NCBI RefSeq assembly: GCF_003986935.1
Contig: NZ_RJZE01000010.1
Location: 186,001-250,000, forward strand
Length of the DNA: 64,000 nt
Source: Paraburkholderia kururiensis JCM 10599 = LMG 19447
GTDB lineage: Bacteria > Pseudomonadota > Gammaproteobacteria > Burkholderiales > Burkholderiaceae
Direction: 5' to 3'
In this document: positions 25,406 to 33,822 of the stretch, piece after piece
Position numbering within the stretch: position 1 is the stretch's first letter
Layout: every line of letters starts with the position of its first letter
Position numbers and translations under genes: made by a program
Notes under the pieces: model-generated
The model's database searches: none
What the model saw: only the letters and a program-made list of their open reading frames with translations
What the model was told of the DNA's origin: nothing

Positions 25406-26416
25406 CTACAGGAAACGATGCCCCAGCCACCATCCCGCGGCAGCGAGCACCGCGGACGCCGGAATGGTGAGCACCCAGGCCCAGACGATATTGCCGGCCA
25501 CGCCCCAGCGCACCGCGCTGAGCTTCTGGGTAGCGCCCACACCGACAATGGCGCCGGTAATAGTGTGCGTCGTCGAGACAGGAACGCCCATCGACGAGGC
25601 GATGAAGAGCGTCAGCGCCCCGCCCGTCTCGGCGCAAAAGCCGCCCACGGGCTTGAGCTTCGTGATCTTCTGGCCCATGGTGCGCACGATGCGCCAACCG
25701 CCGAAGAGCGTGCCGAGCCCCATTGAGAGATAGCAGAGCCCGATCACCCAGATGGGCGGCGCATCCGCCGTGGCGGAGGCATAGCCCGTGGCGATCAGCA
25801 GCATCCAGATGATGCCGATAGTCTTCTGCGCGTCGTTGCCGCCGTGGCCCAGGCTATAGAGCCCCGCCGAAATCAGCTGCAGGCGGCGAAAACGCCGGTC
25901 CACCTTGCTGGGTGGCGTGCGGAAATAGATCCACGACACCGTGAGCATGAAGAACGAGCCCAGCACGAAGCCGAGCAGCGGCGAAATGAAGATGAACGCC
26001 ACGGTCTTCAGAATGCCGTCGACGTTCAGCGCGCCCCACCCCGACTTCGCGAGCGCGGCGCCCACGAGGCCGCCGATCAGCGCATGCGACGAGCTCGACG
26101 GAATGCCGTAGTACCACGTGACGAGGTTCCAGCCGATCGCGCCAACCAGCGCACCGAACACCACGTAGTGGTCCACGATGCCGGGGTCGATGGTGCCCTT
26201 GCCCACGGTCTGCGCGACCTTCAGGTGAAAGATGAAATAGGCGATGACGTTGAAGAGCGCGGCAAACGCCACGGCTTGCTGCGGCTTGAGCACGCCCGTC
26301 GAAACGACCGTGGCGATGGAGTTCGCCGCGTCGTGAAAGCCGTTCATGAAGTCGAACACGAGCGAGATCATGACGAGCATGGCCACCGCCCAGATTGCGA
26401 GTTGTATCGAATGCAT
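25406..26416 (-). CDS. pitA: Low-affinity inorganic phosphate transporter, PiT family
   Basis: A 336-aa integral membrane protein of the PiT family, which imports metal-phosphate by proton symport. It shows the two inverted signature repeats: FDFMNGFHDAANSIATVVSTGVL near the N-terminus and GVPVSTTHTITGAIVGVG near the C-terminus, with about ten hydrophobic helices. It is shorter than E. coli PitA (about 500 aa) but normal for the short class found beside DUF47 genes. It follows the DUF47 gene by 12 bases and is cotranscribed with it. Confidence 0.93.
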   Translation of the reverse strand: MHSIQLAIWAVAMLVMISLVFDFMNGFHDAANSIATVVSTGVLKPQQAVAFAALFNVIAYFIFHLKVAQTVGKGTIDPGIVDHYVVFGALVGAIGWNLVTWYYGIPSSSSHALIGGLVGAALAKSGWGALNVDGILKTVAFIFISPLLGFVLGSFFMLTVSWIYFRTPPSKVDRRFRRLQLISAGLYSLGHGGNDAQKTIGIIWMLLIATGYASATADAPPIWVIGLCYLSMGLGTLFGGWRIVRTMGQKITKLKPVGGFCAETGGALTLFIASSMGVPVSTTHTITGAIVGVGATQKLSAVRWGVAGNIVWAWVLTIPASAVLAAAGWWLGHRFL

Positions 26417-26428
26417 CGTCTAGTCCGC

Positions 26429-27055
26429 TCAGGCGTTTTCCAGCACGATGCCTTCGATAATGTTCGCGAGGTCCTCGCACTTGTCGGTGATCGACTCGAG
26501 CAACTCGTAGATCGCCTTGAGCTTGATCAGCGTCTTGACGTCGTCTTCCTCGCGGAAGAGCTTCGACATCGCGGTACGCAGCACGGCGTCCGCTTCGGAT
26601 TCGAGGCGGTCGATTTCCTCGCACGCCTTCAGAATCTGGCGCGCCTGCTTCATGTCCGAGAGCAACGCGACCGCGTTTTTCACCTGTGCGCTCGTGGCCG
26701 AGCAGATGTGCGCAAGCTGGCTCGCTTCGGACGTGACCGACTGCACGTCGTAGAGCCAGATTGCCGTGGCGACGTCCTCCATCAAGTCGAGGATGTCGTC
26801 CATGGTGGTGATGAGCTTGTGGATCTCGTCGCGGTCGAGCGGCGTAATGAAGGTCTTGTGCAGCAGGTCGATCGCTTCGTGCGTGAGCCTGTCGGCGGCC
26901 TTTTCCGAAACCTGGATGTTCTGCTTGTGGACCTCGGCTTCCCCGAGGTTGTCGATCAGAAGCTCGAGCTCCCGGCTTGCGGAAACGATGTGCTCTGCGT
27001 GGGCGTTGAAGATTTCAAAGAACTTGCCCTCGGTGGGCATAAATCGACCGAACAT
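26429..27055 (-). CDS. DUF47 (PhoU-like) phosphate transport regulator
   Basis: A 208-aa all-helical protein of the DUF47/YkaA family, related in fold to PhoU. Typical parts are MFGRFMPTEGKFFEIFNAHAEHIV at the start and an Asp/Glu-rich central block, DEIHKLITTMDDILDLMEDVATA, with the paired acidic helices that bind metals in this fold. Its partner is the PiT transporter immediately downstream, and the pair is widespread. It probably modulates phosphate import. Confidence 0.93.
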   Translation of the reverse strand: MFGRFMPTEGKFFEIFNAHAEHIVSASRELELLIDNLGEAEVHKQNIQVSEKAADRLTHEAIDLLHKTFITPLDRDEIHKLITTMDDILDLMEDVATAIWLYDVQSVTSEASQLAHICSATSAQVKNAVALLSDMKQARQILKACEEIDRLESEADAVLRTAMSKLFREEDDVKTLIKLKAIYELLESITDKCEDLANIIEGIVLENA

Positions 27056-27191
27056 GGGAGTCCTGTAGTGGAATCAGGGTGCTGACACAAAAGTGCAATA
27101 TTGTACCGTTGCAGCCTTGGGCACGCACCCGTCCCATGTCGTATCGCGGCGTTCTTGCCACGGCGTGGCGCAAAAACACCCTAAAGCGGCC

Positions 27192-28577
27192 TCATTCCCC
27201 GCCGTAGAAATTCTGCGGGCCCGCGAAGTTGTCGAACTTGGTGAACTGACCATGGAACGTCAGGCGCACCGGGCCGATCGGACCGTTACGCTGCTTGCCG
27301 ATGATGATTTCCGCGGTGCCCTTGTCCTGGCTGTCCGGGTTGTACACCTCATCGCGGTAGATGAAGAGAATCACGTCGGCGTCCTGTTCGATAGCACCCG
27401 ATTCGCGCAGGTCCGACATCACCGGACGCTTGTTGGGCCGCTGCTCCAGCCCCCGATTGAGCTGCGAAAGCGCGATGACGGGCACGTCGAGTTCTTTGGC
27501 AAGGCTCTTGAGCGATCGCGAAATTTCGGAGATTTCGGTCGCGCGGTTCTCCCCCTGCGACGAACCGCTCATGAGCTGGAGATAGTCGACGATGATGAGC
27601 CCGAGCTTGCCGCATTGCCGCGACAGACGCCGCGCACGCGAGCGCAGTTCCATCGGGTTGAGGCCACCGGTTTCGTCGATGAAGATCTGCGCCTCGCTCA
27701 TTTTCTGCACCGCGTGCGTGAGCTTCGGCCAGTCTTCGTCGGTGAGACGCCCGGTGCGCATGCGGTGCTGGTCGAGCCGGCCTACGGAACCGAGCATCCG
27801 CATGATGAGCTGCGTACCCGGCATTTCCATCGAGAACACGGCGACCGGCAAGCCATACTCCACCGCCACGTATTCGCCGACGTTCATCGAAAACGCGGTC
27901 TTACCCATCGAGGGTCGGCCCGCCACGATGATCAGTTCGCCGCCGTGCATGCCGGAAGTCATGCGGTCGAGGTCGACGAAGCCGGTGGGCGTGCCTGTCA
28001 CATCGCTCGGATTGGCCGTGTGGTACAGCGTGTCGATGCGCTCCACCACCTGCGTGAGCAGCGGCCCGATCTCGAGAAAGCCCTGGGTGCCGCGCGCTCC
28101 GTCTTCGGCAATCGAGAACACCTTGGCTTCAGCCTCGTCGAGCAGTTGACGAACTTCCTTGCCCTGCGGATTGAAGGCGTCGGCCGAAATTTCGTCGGCC
28201 ACCGACACAAGCCGGCGCAGCACCGCGCGATCGCGCACGATTTCCGCGTAGCGGCGGATGTTGGCCGCACTCGGCGTGTTCTGCGCCAGCGCGTTCAGAT
28301 AGGCGAGACCGCCGACCTCGTCCGCCTTGCCCGAGGTGCCGAGCGCCTCGTACACCGTGACCACGTCGGCCGGGCGTGAGCCGGCAATGAGCCTGCCGAT
28401 GTGCTCGAAGATGATCCGGTGGTCGTAGCGGTAGAAGTCGCTCTGGGAGAGAAAGTCGGCGATCCGGTCCCAGGCGCCATTGTCGAGCAGCAGACCGCCG
28501 AGCACCGACTGCTCGGCCTCGATCGAATGCGGCGGGACTTTCAGCGACTCGATTTGGGGATCTTTCGGTGCGTTCAT
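27192..28577 (-). CDS. dnaB: Replicative DNA helicase DnaB
   Basis: A 461-aa hexameric 5'-3' helicase of the replication fork. The N-terminal primase-binding domain begins PHSIEAEQSVLGGLLLDN. The RecA-like C-terminal domain has Walker A AGRPSMGKTAFSMN (about aa 205), the Walker B stretch LGLIIVDYLQLM and the arginine-containing SDLRESGAIEQDADVI. The ATG at 28577 is preferred over an in-frame TTG three codons upstream because related proteins begin MNAPKDPQ. It lies downstream of the ribosomal protein operon, separated by a terminator. Confidence 0.97.
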   Translation of the reverse strand: MNAPKDPQIESLKVPPHSIEAEQSVLGGLLLDNGAWDRIADFLSQSDFYRYDHRIIFEHIGRLIAGSRPADVVTVYEALGTSGKADEVGGLAYLNALAQNTPSAANIRRYAEIVRDRAVLRRLVSVADEISADAFNPQGKEVRQLLDEAEAKVFSIAEDGARGTQGFLEIGPLLTQVVERIDTLYHTANPSDVTGTPTGFVDLDRMTSGMHGGELIIVAGRPSMGKTAFSMNVGEYVAVEYGLPVAVFSMEMPGTQLIMRMLGSVGRLDQHRMRTGRLTDEDWPKLTHAVQKMSEAQIFIDETGGLNPMELRSRARRLSRQCGKLGLIIVDYLQLMSGSSQGENRATEISEISRSLKSLAKELDVPVIALSQLNRGLEQRPNKRPVMSDLRESGAIEQDADVILFIYRDEVYNPDSQDKGTAEIIIGKQRNGPIGPVRLTFHGQFTKFDNFAGPQNFYGGE

Positions 28578-28700
28578 GGTCGGCAATTATCGGCGAAATC
28601 AGAGGCGGCGGGAATCTGTGCGAGCGCCGTCCCAGCGAAGTGCGACAGCGGCGGGCAGAGCCAGGCAGCGGCCGAAGATAAACGAAAAAAAGCGGAGAAG

Positions 28701-28733
28701 AAAAAAGGCAGGAGCCGAATAACGGCTCCTGCC
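28701..28733 (-). terminator. Intrinsic terminator of the rpsF-priB-rpsR-rplI operon
   Basis: On the minus strand an 11-bp perfect stem (GGCAGGAGCCG with CGGCTCCTGCC) and a five-base loop are followed by a six-base T run. It lies 66 bases after the rplI stop and upstream of the dnaB start. Confidence 0.93.
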
Positions 28734-28799
28734 TTCGTATGCTGCGATGCTGACGACCGGTCTGCGAAGCAAAACGCCCGCGGCCGGCCGCCGCCGTCT

Positions 28800-29252
28800 T
28801 TAGACGTGCTCGCCGAGCACCGACACGGTGACGTCGACTACGACGTCCGTGTGCAGCGCGACTTGCACCGGGTGGTCGCCGACCATCTTCAGCGGACCTT
28901 CCGGCAGGCGAACCTGCGCCTTCTCGACTTCGAAGCCTTGCTTCTTGAGCGCCTCGGCGATATCGGCGTTCGTGACCGAGCCGAACAGACGGCCGTCCAC
29001 GCCTGCCTTCTGCGCGATCTGCACGGTCAGGCCAGCCAGCTTCTCGCCTTGTGCCTGAGCGGCTGCCAGCTTTTCAGCGGCGACCTTCTCGAGTTCGGCG
29101 CGACGCACTTCGAATTCGGCGATCGCTTCCTTCGTGGCACGACGAGCCTGCTTTTGCGGGATCAGGAAGTTACGTGCGTAACCGTCCTTGACCTTAACGA
29201 TGTCGCCCAGGTTACCCAGATTGACGACCTTTTCCAGAAGAATGATTTGCAT
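28800..29252 (-). CDS. rplI: 50S ribosomal protein L9
   Basis: A 150-aa L9 protein. The start [32 protein letters not shown] is the L9 signature, followed by the long central Lys/Glu/Ala-rich helix and a C-terminal RNA-binding domain with the block [24 protein letters not shown]. It is the last gene of the rpsF operon. Confidence 0.98.
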   Translation of the reverse strand: MQIILLEKVVNLGNLGDIVKVKDGYARNFLIPQKQARRATKEAIAEFEVRRAELEKVAAEKLAAAQAQGEKLAGLTVQIAQKAGVDGRLFGSVTNADIAEALKKQGFEVEKAQVRLPEGPLKMVGDHPVQVALHTDVVVDVTVSVLGEHV

Positions 29253-29283
29253 TCGGATGCTCCTTGTTGCGTCGTCGTTCGGG

Positions 29284-29559
29284 TTAAGCCTTGTGCTGGT
29301 CGGTGTACGGCATCAGTGCGAGGAAACGCGCGCGCTTGATCGCCGTGTCGAGCTGGCGCTGGTAGTGCGCCTTGGTACCCGTGAGACGCGCCGGCGTGAT
29401 CTTGCCGTTTTCGCCGATGAAGTCCTTCAGCGTTTCGATGTCCTTGTAGTCGATCTGCTCGACGCCAGCTGCCGTGAAACGGCAGAACTTCTTGCGCTTG
29501 AAGAGCGGGTTTTGTTGCTGACGACGCTTGTCGAATTTCTTGCCAGTCGGGCGGGCCAT
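29284..29559 (-). CDS. rpsR: 30S ribosomal protein S18
   Basis: A 91-aa S18 protein with a basic N-terminal tail and the conserved run [25 protein letters not shown]. It follows priB directly and precedes rplI by 31 bases, the standard beta-proteobacterial order. Confidence 0.98.
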   Translation of the reverse strand: MARPTGKKFDKRRQQQNPLFKRKKFCRFTAAGVEQIDYKDIETLKDFIGENGKITPARLTGTKAHYQRQLDTAIKRARFLALMPYTDQHKA

Positions 29560-29561
29560 GT

Positions 29562-29861
29562 TCAGTCCTTTCCTGTGTACTGCAGTTCTGTGATGTGAAA
29601 CACCAGGGTTCGCGCGTTGCGGCTTTTCTTCGCCAGAAAACCGGTGAAGAGCGCTTCGACGCCCATCTCGCAGCTTTCCAGCTTGCCGCTCGCTTCGCCG
29701 GCCGCAACGGCCGGCATCGTCAGCTCGATCTGCCGGGAGACCCCGGCTTCGACGACTTCGGCGTGGTGCTGCAACGTACAGCTTGCGATCGGAACGCCGG
29801 CCGGGGTGTACCGCACCGGTTCGCGTTCAACGATGGTTGCCGTGAGCTGCAGCCGGTTCAC
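29562..29861 (-). CDS. priB: Primosomal replication protein N (PriB)
   Basis: A 99-aa single-stranded-DNA-binding OB-fold protein that assists PriA in restarting stalled replication forks. The start [24 protein letters not shown] and the strand [16 protein letters not shown] are typical. It lies between rpsF and rpsR, with only two bases separating its stop from the rpsR start. Confidence 0.95.
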   Translation of the reverse strand: MNRLQLTATIVEREPVRYTPAGVPIASCTLQHHAEVVEAGVSRQIELTMPAVAAGEASGKLESCEMGVEALFTGFLAKKSRNARTLVFHITELQYTGKD

Positions 29862-29909
29862 GTGGGCCGTGAGCGTGAGCGAAACGCTTCCCTGATGGCT
29901 TGTGCTCTC

Positions 29910-30281
29910 TTAAGCCTGCGCTTCGGAAGGCTGGGCAGCCGCCTTGCGGGCTTCTTCGCGCTGCACTTCCTTCATCATCGGCGACGGGCCGGTTTCAGCC
30001 TTCTTCATCTTGACGATGAGGTGGCGCAGCACGGCGTCGTTGAACTTGAACGCGTGTTCCAGCTCGTCCAGCGTGGGCTGGTCGCATTCGATGTTCATGC
30101 AGACGTAGTGAGCCTTCGCGAGTTTCTCGATCATGTAGGCCAGCTGGCGACGGCCCCAGTCTTCGATACGATGGACCTGGCCGCTGTGCGACGTGACCAT
30201 GGACTTGTACCGCTCGATCATCGCGGGCACCTGTTCGCTCTGGTCCGGGTGCACGATAAAGACGATTTCGTAATGACGCAT
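29910..30281 (-). CDS. rpsF: 30S ribosomal protein S6
   Basis: A 123-aa S6 protein that binds S18 in the small subunit. It begins [19 protein letters not shown] and contains the [23 protein letters not shown] core. The acidic C-terminal tail carries Glu/Ala/Gln residues, normal for S6. The ATG at 30281 has a good AAGGAG Shine-Dalgarno sequence; the longer in-frame start at 30332 is rejected. It is the first gene of the operon with priB, rpsR and rplI. Confidence 0.97.
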   Translation of the reverse strand: MRHYEIVFIVHPDQSEQVPAMIERYKSMVTSHSGQVHRIEDWGRRQLAYMIEKLAKAHYVCMNIECDQPTLDELEHAFKFNDAVLRHLIVKMKKAETGPSPMMKEVQREEARKAAAQPSEAQA

Positions 30282-30347
30282 ACACACTCCTTGTGGATAG
30301 AAGCCACCCGGGCGTCGGAACCGGTGTGGCAAGTGAGAAGCCGAAGA

Positions 30348-30376
30348 GTGTAACCCGAATGGCTGGGACGCGCAAG
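30348..30376 (-). promoter_or_regulatory. Promoter of the rpsF operon
   Basis: On the minus strand TTGCGC is followed after exactly 17 bases by TACACT, about 67 bases upstream of the rpsF ATG. The hexamers match sigma-70 at four and four of six positions respectively. Confidence 0.6.
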
Positions 30377-30527
30377 GATTGCGGTGAATCGGGCGCGAGA
30401 TTCAGCCGTATTTTCAAGGACTTGAGGGGCGGACAGGGCGAGCAGGACGAGTTGTGCTCAAAAGCAGCCATGGTGATGTGATTTCAGCCGCCCCAAGCGG
30501 TCCTCTCACGGCCACTACGCGGCCCGC

Positions 30528-30560
30528 GGCCACCTCAGGGCCACCTCAGGGCCACCCGCG
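30528..30560. repeat. Three 11-bp tandem repeats next to the anti-sigma gene stop
   Basis: The unit GGCCACCTCAG occurs twice exactly and a third time partially (GGCCACC then CGCG), head to tail. The array ends nine bases from the anti-sigma stop codon at 30569, on its downstream side. The remaining bases to rpsF hold only the rpsF promoter. Confidence 0.8.
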
Positions 30561-30568
30561 GGGCTCCC

Positions 30569-31705
30569 TCACGCGCCGCCGCCCAGCCGCGCAGCGAGCA
30601 CCGCCTGGAAGCCGGCCAGCACGGACGATTCGGCGTCGCTCACCGCCCACCACGTCATGCCGGCCGCCTGCCAGCGGCGCACGGCATAGCCGTCCGACTG
30701 CGTCGCGAGCGGCGCGCTCTCGCCGCGCTTCGCCGCCTCGGACGTGGGCAGCACGTAGACGTCGATTACATGCTTGCGGTAGCGGTAGATCAACACTGCG
30801 ACACGCCGATGCCCCACGTAGTCGAGCCGTCCGCCCGTGAGCGCGAAACCGCTGGCCGCAAGATCTTCCACCGGCGGGGCATAGTCGAGCCGCCCGTTGA
30901 ACCAGGGTTTGACGGTGTGCTGGTCCGTGGAGACCACGTCGATGTCCCGTCCGGAAAGCTCCGCCCGCACGTGGCTCGCGACGAGTTCGTTCACGAAAAG
31001 GCCGCTCTCGGTCGGCCGGCGGACCAGCAGCACCGTCGTCGCGACCGCGGCCACGAGCAGGAGGCCCACGCCGGCGAGCAGGCTCCCGCGCGACACAGCG
31101 GCCGCGGCCCCGGCGCTCGACCAGCCCGCCGCGCCTGCTCCGGCGGCCAGACCTCCCCGTCCGGCTCGTGCGCCCGCGGCGTCGGAGGGTCGGAATACCT
31201 CAGCGAGCCATGACAATGGGCCGCGCGAAGGCGGGCGAGCGCGTGCGCCATTGCCGGCTCCGCCCATGATGGCAGCGCCCACGCCGCTGCCATCATGGCT
31301 GGCGCCGTTGCTTGTGCCGCCACCGACGCCCGCGTCCCCGTAGCCCGCTTCGCCGCCCACCCTCGCACCGTCGTCCTCATGCCCGCCCGATGCGGGCCGT
31401 CCGTCGCGCTCGACACGCCGTTCGCGCTGCTCGTCCGCTCCCGCCACGGCGGCAGGCATGGGGACGCGTGTCTGCGCGTGAGCCTCCCCCGGCAGCATCG
31501 CGACGATTCGCGCCCTCAGCGCCTCGGGCGCCCGGTAATAGTGCCCTCCACGCCTCACCGTACTGGCCAGCGCCGCGAGCGCATCGCGTGCTTCACGGCA
31601 CGCCGCACAGCCATCGACGTGTTGCTGCACACGCAGCGCTTCGAGCGCCGGCAGTTCACGATCGAGATCCGCATCGAGCAGCGGACGCACTTCCTTACAT
31701 TCCAT
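30569..31705 (-). CDS. Membrane anti-sigma factor with zinc-finger (ZAS) domain
   Basis: A 378-aa probable anti-sigma factor for the adjacent ECF sigma factor. The N-terminal ZAS domain has the HxxxCxxC motif (HVDGCAACREA, about aa 30-40). A Gly/Ala/Ser-rich segment of roughly 130 residues follows, then one transmembrane helix (LLAGVGLLLVAAVATTVLLV, about aa 215) and a periplasmic domain with ADYAPP-type and YRYRKHVIDVYVLP sequence. Its start overlaps the sigma stop by 11 bases, so the two are translationally coupled. The start at MECKEVRPLLDAD is chosen because it begins the ZAS domain. Confidence 0.85.
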   Translation of the reverse strand: MECKEVRPLLDADLDRELPALEALRVQQHVDGCAACREARDALAALASTVRRGGHYYRAPEALRARIVAMLPGEAHAQTRVPMPAAVAGADEQRERRVERDGRPASGGHEDDGARVGGEAGYGDAGVGGGTSNGASHDGSGVGAAIMGGAGNGARARPPSRGPLSWLAEVFRPSDAAGARAGRGGLAAGAGAAGWSSAGAAAAVSRGSLLAGVGLLLVAAVATTVLLVRRPTESGLFVNELVASHVRAELSGRDIDVVSTDQHTVKPWFNGRLDYAPPVEDLAASGFALTGGRLDYVGHRRVAVLIYRYRKHVIDVYVLPTSEAAKRGESAPLATQSDGYAVRRWQAAGMTWWAVSDAESSVLAGFQAVLAARLGGGA

Positions 31706-32600
31706 CGAAGGCCTCCGATGCGGTGTTGTCTGGATGGGCCCGCCGCGCGGCGTCGCCGCCCGGACGGGCGGGCTTCGCTGCAAGGCCGCCTGCCTGCGGC
31801 GCTTGCTTCCCCTGCGGCGGCCGTCCCGGCGCGCCGCTGAGCAGCGCGGCGAGCTTGCGCCGGGCGCGGGCAAGGCGCGACATCACGGTGCCGACCGGCA
31901 GATCGGCAATCGCCGCGATCTCGCGGTAACTCAGATCCTCCATTTCGCGCAGCACCAGCACCTCGCGAAATTCGGGCGGCAACTGTTCGAGGGCCGCGTG
32001 CACGCGCCGGGCGTCTTCCTCGCGAATTAGCAACGCCTCGGGATCGAGACCACCCACGCTCCAGCCGTCGAGGGCGATCTCGCCGTCGTTACCGTCGTTG
32101 TCGTCGAAGGGCGCGACTTCGTGCGTGTTGGCGCGGCGCCGCCACTCGGTGTACCAGGTGCGGCGCACGATGGTGAGCAGCCACGGCCGCGCGCTGTCGC
32201 CATGAAAGGTGTCGAAGAAGCGGAACGCGCGCACGCAGGCTTCCTGGACGACGTCTTCGGCATCGCTCGGATTGCCGCAGAGCCAGCGCGCAAGGTTGTA
32301 GGCCGCATCCAGATGCGGCAGCGCGAGCTGCTGAAAGCGCAAGCTGCGTGCGGCGGCCTGGGCGCCAGAGCAGGCGTCGTCCGGCGAGCGGTCCATACGG
32401 TGCGACGCGGTCGGCTCAGCCTCGCCATATGCCGCGCCGGTATCACCCGCACTACCGCCCGCACTACCGCCAGCACTACCGCCAGCGCCGTCACCGCCGA
32501 CGTCTGCGCCGCGCGCTGCCTCGCCCGCCGTGCCGTGCACGTCGCCGCCTTGCCTGTCCTCGTCCAAGGTTTGCGCCACCCCGGCCCTCCGGTCGTTCAT
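31695..32600 (-). CDS. ECF-type RNA polymerase sigma factor
   Basis: Up to 301 aa. Region 2 is FQQLALPHLDAAYNLARWLCGNPSDAEDVVQEACVRAFRFFDTF and the region 4 helix-turn-helix contains LPPEFREVLVLREMEDLSYREIAAIADLPVGTVMSRLARARRKL. The segment between them includes an unusual acidic loop (DDNDGNDGE). An N-terminal Gly/Ser/Ala-rich extension of about 68 residues, with three GGSA repeats, precedes the sigma fold. An in-frame ATG at 32396 would give a more ordinary 233-aa protein and may be the true start. It is cotranscribed with its anti-sigma factor. The target regulon cannot be told from the sequence. Confidence 0.88.
   Translation of the reverse strand: MNDRRAGVAQTLDEDRQGGDVHGTAGEAARGADVGGDGAGGSAGGSAGGSAGDTGAAYGEAEPTASHRMDRSPDDACSGAQAAARSLRFQQLALPHLDAAYNLARWLCGNPSDAEDVVQEACVRAFRFFDTFHGDSARPWLLTIVRRTWYTEWRRRANTHEVAPFDDNDGNDGEIALDGWSVGGLDPEALLIREEDARRVHAALEQLPPEFREVLVLREMEDLSYREIAAIADLPVGTVMSRLARARRKLAALLSGAPGRPPQGKQAPQAGGLAAKPARPGGDAARRAHPDNTASEAFDGM
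32446..32490 (-). repeat. 12-bp repeats encoding Gly-Gly-Ser-Ala in the sigma factor N-terminus
   Basis: Three tandem 12-bp units (two identical, one with a single change) and a partial fourth encode repeated Gly-Gly-Ser-Ala in the sigma factor extension. The unit length is a multiple of three, so copy-number changes would keep the frame. Confidence 0.8.
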
Positions 32601-32684
32601 CGTTTCGCCGTCCGTGCGCGGCCCACGGCGCCAGCCTCACCCCGTCGCCGCTGATCCGCACCACGCTTCACCCGGCAATACCGG

Positions 32685-33626
32685 TCACACCGCGAGTTTA
32701 TTCCCGGGTCCGGCGGCTGCGGTCCCCCGCCAATACCCTGGCTGGGCGTAAACGTCCTTCAGGTAATCGATGAAATAGCGCACCCGGGCAGGCACGTAAC
32801 GCTGCTGCGGGTACACCGCGAGGATGTCGTAGTCGGGCAGCGCGAACTCGTCGAGCACGGTCTCCAGCTGACCGCTTGCGAGCTGTTCCTCGACTTCCCA
32901 GGTGGACCGCCAGCCGAGGCCAAGCCCCTCGGACACCCAGCGATGCAGCAGCTCCCCGTCGTTGCAGTCGAGCGTGCCGCCCACCCGCACGGTGACGAGC
33001 TTGCCATTGCGGCGGAAATACCAGCCGCGGTTCTGGCCGCCCTGCAGGTTGAACGCGAGGCAGTTGTGGCGCGGCAGGTCTTCGAGCGTCTTCGGCCGGC
33101 CGTGGCGGCTGAAGTATCCCGGCGTGCCGCAAACCACGCGCCGGTTCGACGCCAGCTTCACGGCAACGAAATTCGGATCCACCGCCCCGCCGATGCGAAT
33201 CGAGAGGTCGTAGCCCTCGCGCACGAGGTCCACCACGCGGTCGGTCAGGTTGAAGGAAATCTGCAGCCCGGGCTTGTCGGCGAGAAACGCCGGCGCGAGC
33301 GGCGCCACATGCTTGCGCCCGAAAGCCGCGGGCGCCGAGACGATCAGATGGCCGTTCACCGCGCGCCGGCCGGCCGCCAGTTCGTTTTCCGCCTGCTCCC
33401 ATTCGGCGAGCAACCCGCGGCAGCGTTCGAGGAACGCGGCGCCCTCCTCGCTCACCACGAGCCGCCGCGTGGAGCGATACATCAGCTTCACGCCGAGGCG
33501 CTTTTCGAGCGCGTCGATACGCCGCCCGAGGATCACCGGCGACACGCCTTCCTCGAGCGCCGCTGCCGCAAGGCTCCCGGCCTCGGCCACGCGCACGAAC
33601 GTCTCGATCTGCTTGAAGCGGTCCAT
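32685..33626 (-). CDS. LysR-family transcriptional regulator
   Basis: A 313-aa LTTR. The winged helix-turn-helix spans aa 1-60 (MDRFKQIETFVRVAEAGSLAAAA, then RRIDALEKRLGVKLMYRSTRRL) and the LysR substrate-binding domain follows from about aa 90. It is divergent from gcl, with 196 bases between the starts. LTTRs usually regulate the divergent operon, so it may respond to glyoxylate, tartronate semialdehyde or a purine/glycolate catabolite. The effector is not deducible from the sequence. Confidence 0.9.
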   Translation of the reverse strand: MDRFKQIETFVRVAEAGSLAAAALEEGVSPVILGRRIDALEKRLGVKLMYRSTRRLVVSEEGAAFLERCRGLLAEWEQAENELAAGRRAVNGHLIVSAPAAFGRKHVAPLAPAFLADKPGLQISFNLTDRVVDLVREGYDLSIRIGGAVDPNFVAVKLASNRRVVCGTPGYFSRHGRPKTLEDLPRHNCLAFNLQGGQNRGWYFRRNGKLVTVRVGGTLDCNDGELLHRWVSEGLGLGWRSTWEVEEQLASGQLETVLDEFALPDYDILAVYPQQRYVPARVRYFIDYLKDVYAQPGYWRGTAAAGPGNKLAV

Positions 33627-33681
33627 GTTCGTCTCCTGAGCGGCGGCCAGCTCGACCAGCCGCCGCCATTCGATACTTTTT

Positions 33682-33725
33682 GTTTCGTATTAAACGACCG
33701 GCACTGATCTTATCAAACCTTTGAT
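33682..33725. promoter_or_regulatory. Operator-like palindromes between the LysR regulator and gcl
   Basis: A perfect 14-bp palindrome ATCAAA-CC-TTTGAT lies at 33712-33725. A second element, TCGT-N5-ACGA within GTTTCGTATTAAAC, lies at 33682-33698. Their centres are about 29 bases apart. Divergent LTTR operons commonly carry a recognition site and an activation site in such a region. Confidence 0.55.
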
Positions 33726-33822
33726 GCACCCCTAAAGTGACTCTCGACAGGCGCTTCCCGTGATCCATCGCGCGATTCGCGCCCTCCGCTTTCGCAGATC
33801 TTGAGAACTCCAGGAGACACGC

